Assembly: GCF_000003605.2 (NCBI RefSeq)
Contig: NW_003109093.1
Coordinates: 18,166-57,709, forward strand
Direction of reading: 5' to 3'
Source: Saccoglossus kowalevskii
Taxonomy: Eukaryota; Hemichordata; Enteropneusta; Harrimaniidae
DNA length: 39,544 bases
Numbering within the stretch: the stretch's first letter is position 1; each line of letters starts with the position of its first letter. Below, one piece after another: positions 34,351 through 39,544 of this stretch. The position numbers were made by a program, and so were the translations under genes. The notes under the pieces are model-generated. The model was not told the DNA's origin and made no database searches. It saw only the letters and a program-made list of their open reading frames with translations.

Positions 34351-36519
34351 ACTTTGATTTTCTATGTCAAGCATCATCATTCTAAAACATGTACTTCATA
34401 TAAAGTTATAACTTCTGAATAAATTGGTGTGATTATAATGGTAATATCTCCCCAGTATACCGAAAATGTATTTAAAAGGTGAAAGTCCACCATTTTAAAA
34501 TTATTCAACTATCTTAAATTGTTGGTCCATTTCCACAAGTCTTAATATATTCTAACTTGGTTTCTGGCATAAAATCCGAAGAAAAACCGTTGACAGGGAA
34601 AAGTGGCAAATGGCCTGTCTATTAATCAAATTAACCAAGTATACATTATGCGTTCACATACCAAAACCCAATGTCACTTTCGATGTCACGGCTTCTTGTC
34701 TCACAGAATAATTTATGAGGACGCGGACTCACTCGCTCGTTCGAAGGATTTTTTTTTATGTGCGATCAGAAGTGGCAAAACAAAGCAGCTGAGCCAACTA
34801 CATCAGCAATTATTATGTTATGATTGGAATGCAAGTTTTTACGCATGATTTGGTTTATATGAACGCAGAATAGAATATGGCCCAAACAAGTATTATTAAA
34901 ATGATCAAGGCCTATACCAAAACAGATTCCTCATTGCCTTCGGGATGTTTCTATTTCCAGAGACAGCCGTTGCGGTGATAACAATCATCGTCTCATTGTT
35001 ATTTTGTTTCTTCCGAACAGCCTACTTCTGCTATTATAGATAGAAGAGGTTTAATAGTTTATAATAATATTCTATGCAATTCCTACTATTAATTACCACA
35101 TGGGGCATTCCAGATCATGTCTATATGGCATAAAATTATTTTTTTAAATATTTTTTGGCATAGTTTTGCATCATACGCTTCCCAAAAGTGGACATATTGC
35201 GGTATACAATCCTGTAAAATGTACTACGTCGTCCATTATGGAGCCAAAAATCATTTCCCAAGCAAATACCTGGACGTCATATAAATTTATTCAAATGAGT
35301 TTCGTTGTCAATCATGACACACAAAATATAAATTTTGCTTTTTTACCATTTTTAATAGGAATGTAAACGCGTTCAATTTCCGTTTTGTTTTTAATTGTTT
35401 TGTAGATAAATTGTTCATAACTATACGTACAAATCAAAAATACAAATGAGCTATGGGATCTTATTTTGTACCAGAATTGAGATTTCGTGTCAGTATATTA
35501 TTCAAATGTGTCCTGTTTACAACCAGTCTGGCAGCAAATCTTGCTAAAAACTCGTATGCGTTTCTGTGGATGTCATTACATTATGGACCCTAACAATGCA
35601 GGTTCTTTCGTTTCACAATCGGACTCAAAATGTCCGAACGAATATAATTCATACATTATATCACACATATTCTCCGACATTTTTCAGGTACCGATTAAAG
35701 ATATGTAGCTGGTCAAATATGCATAAAAATTGAGCATTGTTTCTTTAAATGGGATCTCGATTATGCATAAACATATTTTGTTCCACGCACTGGTCATCAT
35801 CGCACCTTCATGCCTGTAACTTTGATCGAAAACAGAATGGCCGACTGATGGACATTTTCTTTTAATAATGAATGCTGTTCCTCGCCATATCTCCCAATAA
35901 CGTGCATTGGATGATTATTTCCAAATGTGTACTTGACACGCCATGTCGCATATACGCACATGACTTCATTTCACGATCCAATCAAGATGGCCGACTGAAG
36001 ACTATTTAGTACAACAAATGTATGACGATCCTGCATTTGTCAGAGTGAACTAAATCCGTTGTAAACGTGTAAATACATTTGATAATCATTGGACTTTAAA
36101 CTAAACTGAAAATAAATATGCATGAATCAAAAGTGTGTTATTTTGACCAGAGCCATTATATCGAATCCTCGCCCTGAGCATTTTAGACAAACATCTCGGA
36201 ATTTAATGGCGAATAACTCGTAACCATGGTAATACAAATACACAAAAAATCAAGCTATTGTGGAACAAAATTTTAGCATGTGAGTGGATTTTGCTTGAAT
36301 CTGACATATGAATACAATATTTAGCAGTTGTGTTCGTAATGTAATGGAAATGTTGTGATGATATCTGAATACATAGTTCTCTGCTGTTATCTCATTCAAA
36401 ACTACCATTTACCATATGTTTTTATAACGCCAAATATAAGTTATGTGACACTTCATATGTCTATAGACTTGAATGAAATTGTTACGAATTTCCGAGTGAT
36501 TTTCATCAAGTCTGGAAAC
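34351..36519. other. Non-coding DNA, possible repeat debris
   Basis: No supported gene. A short inverted repeat lies at 34470-34502 (ATTTAAAAGGTG...CACCATTTTAAAA). The phrase ATGGCCGACTGA occurs twice (about 35838 and 35987) with loosely similar upstream sequence, suggesting two old copies of one repeat. An X-box-like GTAACCATGGTAAT is at 36220-36233. Confidence 0.4.
36220..36233. promoter_or_regulatory. RFX X-box-like sequence
   Basis: Seen: GTAACCATGGTAAT, one base from GTNRCC-AT-RGYAAC (final C is T). No gene is identified nearby. Its significance is low unless a ciliary gene starts outside the visible annotation. Confidence 0.25.
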
Positions 36520-36520
36520 G

Positions 36521-36539
36521 TATGTTATAGCATAACATA
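36521..36539. repeat. Perfect 19-bp hairpin
   Basis: TATGTTATAGCATAACATA is an exact inverted repeat with an 8-bp stem and 3-base loop. It stands directly before the pentamer array. Confidence 0.7.
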
Positions 36540-36543
36540 AAGA

Positions 36544-36580
36544 CACGGCACGGCACGGCACGGCACAGCACGGCACGGTC
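36544..36580 (+). repeat. CACGG pentamer tandem repeat
   Basis: Seen: about seven tandem CACGG units, one altered to CACAG. A second GC-rich pentamer-like patch (GCGAGGCGAGGCGCGGCGAAG) is at about 36717-36737, so two such tracts sit within 200 bp in AT-rich DNA. Confidence 0.9.
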
Positions 36581-36737
36581 ACTGCCTCGCCCTGACGTTT
36601 GAACATTGTATGGAAGTTATTTTCATTCGTGATGCAGTGTATGCATGCTGTATTTTCATTCGCTTTGCTGATAAAAATATGGCTGCAGGATACACCACAC
36701 CAATCGTGAAAATAACGCGAGGCGAGGCGCGGCGAAG

Positions 36738-38418
36738 TTATAGCGTTCTGTTATATTATGACAATACCTGACTGGCAATAATACAGTGGTACAGCAGAAA
36801 TAACTCGTGTATTGCACAGCGTGGTAATACATGCTCTCTGACTCCCAGTCTTAAAGTCGTTGGAATCGGTTGCCATTGTTGTCACGAGATTTGCATTTCG
36901 TAAAGCAATTTTTTGTCGATTATCTATCTCGTATATATAAATTGCCAGATCACTAGATACTGTTTTATTGAATCGTCGCTCTGATTACGTATAATCCTCT
37001 TGGCAGCGATATTGCTTATGAATAAACCACGTTACGTCAGTGGTGTAAGCAATGTATTGCTTACACGAGTATACCACATTAGATCTATATCGATCTCGAC
37101 GCGTCAGAACGGCTGGGTTTAATTCGAACAGCCTGTCAATTCCCAGTCAAGGTGAAATCGTGTCATTAGAATAGAGTAAAATCATAGTTGCAAACCAATT
37201 TTCGGATTATTTAAGTATTAGTGTTAAACGCCGTTTTCGACAGAAGATAAAACAACTACAGTTCATGTTGTAATGTGCAAAGATGCGTTTATATTACTAA
37301 ACAGTTTTCTTTTTTTTCTACTAAATTAAAATTTTGAATGACTTAAGCAAAAGAGTGAAATATGCGGCGTTCTTGATCTACCATATTCCTCGTCATGTCA
37401 TGATTGTTTTCACTACAAAATGTTTTTCTGTTTCCAACTCTATTTCGAGCGCGCGCTAACACAGCTAAGTACATTTCTATTTAATGTTCGAGTTTGCTCG
37501 GACGCAGTGGCAACACGAGTGAAATAATGTTCCTATGATTTCGGAAAACTTTCTCCCCTTAATTAACAATACATTGTGTTGAGTTGAGTTATTTGTTTTG
37601 ACCGGGTATATACGACTGTCTACTTCGCGAATTTACGAAATGTCGACTAAAATAGACACTGCCACTGTATGTTGTATTATATAGTTATTATATAATAGCA
37701 GCCATTGAATATTTATCCTCGCTATATTTAGTGTTTTTGGAATATTAATCATTTATTTTTAATTTACTGAAAATGTTATCAACAAAAATTTTCATTTTTC
37801 ATCAATTTGTCATTATAAGTTTCTGATTTGAATAAATAAAATGTAACAATTCTTCATGAATTGTGTAAGTTGTTCACCTTTCTCCCATCATCTATACAAG
37901 ATGTAACTGATTTTAAAAGACATTGAATCTAGACTCATTTGCGATAAGATAGATATCATCTTCCGGAGCCGCGCTTACGTTCTCGTTCTCGTTTTCTTTT
38001 TGCATCGCTGATGAAAGATAATAGTACCTTCAATTTATTTTGAGATTGTAATGAGCAAATATATAAGTAATTATGCCGTCGGCCTCGTGGTGATCTACAA
38101 GATTCTACCCACAGCAGTGTACAGTTACTGGCTTATATGACGGCACCCCGGAGAAAAAGTGAAACAGACGGTCTCATTACTACATACAGTCCCGAACTCG
38201 TGTGTATTTAATAACATACAAACACAAAATGGTTTATTAACGTTTATTAATAATTCAACACGTATAAAGAAACACTGAAGGCACATTGCATATGATACAT
38301 TTGCATTGATGAACCAGCCTGCCAGCCAACAAAACAAATCGTCAGTTTTGCAGAGCTACTGTGGTTGAAGTCGTGGCCTCGAACCCCATCCTTAGTCAAC
38401 TTGCTCAATACGTATAGT
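36738..38418. other. Non-coding DNA
   Basis: No supported gene. On the minus strand, GGTTCGAGGCC (within 38370-38385) resembles a Pol III B box, but no A box is at the right distance. The rest is AT-rich with no motif recognised. Confidence 0.45.
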
Positions 38419-38552
38419 TAAATAATAACACATGTTTGTGAGGGTAATATCACGATTGGTTGCATGCCCAGGAGATTATGGTCATGACCAACAGCCTGAG
38501 GGCAGACAACAAATCGTGATATTGCCCGAATGACCATGTGTTATTTATTTTA
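38419..38552. mobile_element. Imperfect hairpin (MITE-like), ~134 bp
   Basis: Seen: left arm TAAATAATAACACATG, seven unmatched bases, then GGGTAATATCACGATTGG; the right arm inverted reads TAAATAACACATG, seven bases, then GGGCAATATCACGATTTG. The arms are about 45 bp each around a ~43-bp centre that contains the palindrome GGTCATGACC. No coding capacity. No target duplication could be identified, so superfamily is open. Confidence 0.65.
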
Positions 38553-38639
38553 TCATCAATGAGATTTCCAATAGTGGTTTAAAAATTATGTACTAATTAA
38601 ATATTTTTGTATTATTAAATATAAAGTGAAGTATGTGAC

Positions 38640-39310
38640 ATAACCATCGCGTGACTACTGTTTTCCACCACAGCTGTCGCAGATCAGGCAATCAGATCAC
38701 CTTTTTTTTAGATTTCAAGGCTGCTTTTGACAGTGTTGATAAACTCTCCAATTGGCATATCCTTCAGGGCTTTGAAATACCAGTCAAGTACATCCGTCCA
38801 ATGAAGTGTGTTTTTGCTGCCAGGCATTGGTCATTGGTGATGGACATCAATTTGAAACTGACCGGTTCAAGATTCAGACTGCTGAATGGGTGAGTGCGAT
38901 CACTACTGATCATTTGTGTGCTTTGTCCTTCAAAAGTTGTGCGACAATGACCTGTGGGGTATCTGCATGAAATGGCGCACACAAGCCCTCAAAAGAATAC
39001 GATCTGGGTGTCGATGTGCTCGAATCCAATACTACAGTTGGCAACAGGACACTACAACATTTGGTGAAGCCTGGTATTGTGGCTGGCTTGGTGGTGGTTT
39101 CGCGTTCCAATAATGATGGTGGTTCGGCCACATATGTCGTATGGAACCAGAGACGATACCCATGGCTCTGAAAGAGGCAGTTGAGGTAAGGCACCAGAAC
39201 GGCCATCAAAACTGGAGACATTTGTTTCCTTGCTGCAGATCGACAAGGGTTGAGAGGGTCGTCGCACTGGTTGCGGAAAGAATAAGAGGAATGTTAAAGC
39301 AATCATACAA
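38640..39310 (+). mobile_element. Broken non-LTR retrotransposon (LINE): RT fragment and C-terminal tail
   Basis: Seen: the frame opening at 38651 contains FFLDFKAAFDSVDKL (38702 onward) and GFEIPVKYIRPMKCVFAA, the F-DFK-AFD block of reverse transcriptase with its catalytic aspartate and the following helix. After a stop near 38895 there is about 200 bp without recognisable RT, then WFGHICRMEPETIPMALKEA (39120-39179) and, in another frame, GKAPERPSKLE: the 'WFGH..RM......(L)' and 'GKR..GRP...W' tail typical of RTE/CR1/Jockey-type LINE proteins. The YADD part of RT is missing. The remnant is therefore internally deleted and frameshifted, and cannot encode an active enzyme. Clade assignment is not possible by eye. 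Confidence 0.8.
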
Positions 39311-39544
39311 AATATTTTTGAACATAAGTTTTAATTAATTGGTCGTGATTCACTTGTATCAAGTGACGGTGAATGCATTTTTTGAGTGACTCCGTCGCGC
39401 GTTGTAACATCCAGCATATTGAAGGAAATGATATAATGATATAATTTCTTTACAGTACATGAGTAAAAAAAGTATTCTATTTGCTTACGATGCTCTGTAT
39501 AAATGAACATGGAATAGATAAGGAGAATGTGCGTAGTGGATTGG
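39311..39544. other. Non-coding DNA to the window end
   Basis: Contains a perfect 17-bp inverted repeat TCACTTGTATCAAGTGA (39350-39366) and tandem ATGATATA near 39429-39443. No gene. Confidence 0.5.

Noticed and set aside
38341-38410. tRNA-like or SINE signal: GGTTCGAGGCC on the minus strand
   Set aside because: No A box at the required distance and no cloverleaf could be drawn, so a B-box match alone is not enough.
38910-39221. 103-codon minus-strand frame over the LINE remnant
   Set aside because: Antisense to recognisable LINE motifs on the plus strand.

Overview
The window is AT-rich, gene-poor nuclear DNA of a metazoan. The evidence is spliced coding sequence, long non-coding stretches, decayed non-LTR retrotransposon and DNA-transposon fragments, and an exon of a natriuretic-peptide-receptor-type receptor guanylyl cyclase. 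The repeat types (TTAA-flanked miniature elements, a TTA-flanked inverted-repeat element, a gene of the TGCDTTS/HEEADT uncharacterised family) suggest a marine invertebrate, such as a hemichordate, echinoderm, cephalochordate or mollusc. I cannot narrow this further from the sequence. There is no bacterial-type operon, CRISPR array or rRNA.

Layout. At the left edge (1-190, minus strand) is one exon of the receptor cyclase ligand-binding domain; the gene runs off the left end. From about 200 to 15,250 the DNA is mostly non-coding: a foldback element (1436-1567), two unidentified reading-frame remnants (1944-2198 plus, 3517-3946 minus), a possible regulatory cluster (X-box-like palindrome plus CRE/E-box palindrome, 10351-10414), a possible exon (11341-11560) and a perfect 278/290-bp tandem duplication (12446-13013). 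From 15,500 to 17,620 lie a 769-bp TTA-flanked inverted-repeat element and a TTAA-type MITE.

The only complete protein-coding gene I can defend is at 20404-21903 (plus): an uninterrupted 499-codon frame for a highly charged, mostly disordered protein that I do not recognise. A second TTAA-type MITE end sits 143 bp after its stop.

The right part (22-39.5 kb) is again mostly non-coding and transposon-derived: a small hAT-like element (25578-25789), a possible TATA-driven short ORF (28292-28570), a badly decayed transposon-associated gene with HCEADTR and TGCDTTS motifs (31690-34350) preceded by a TTAA-type terminus, a pentamer satellite patch (36544-36580), a hairpin element (38419-38552) and a broken LINE (38640-39310).

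No cooperating gene system is visible. The items most worth following up are the orphan 499-aa protein, the TTAA element family that carries an NRF1-like palindrome in its ends, and the exact tandem duplication.
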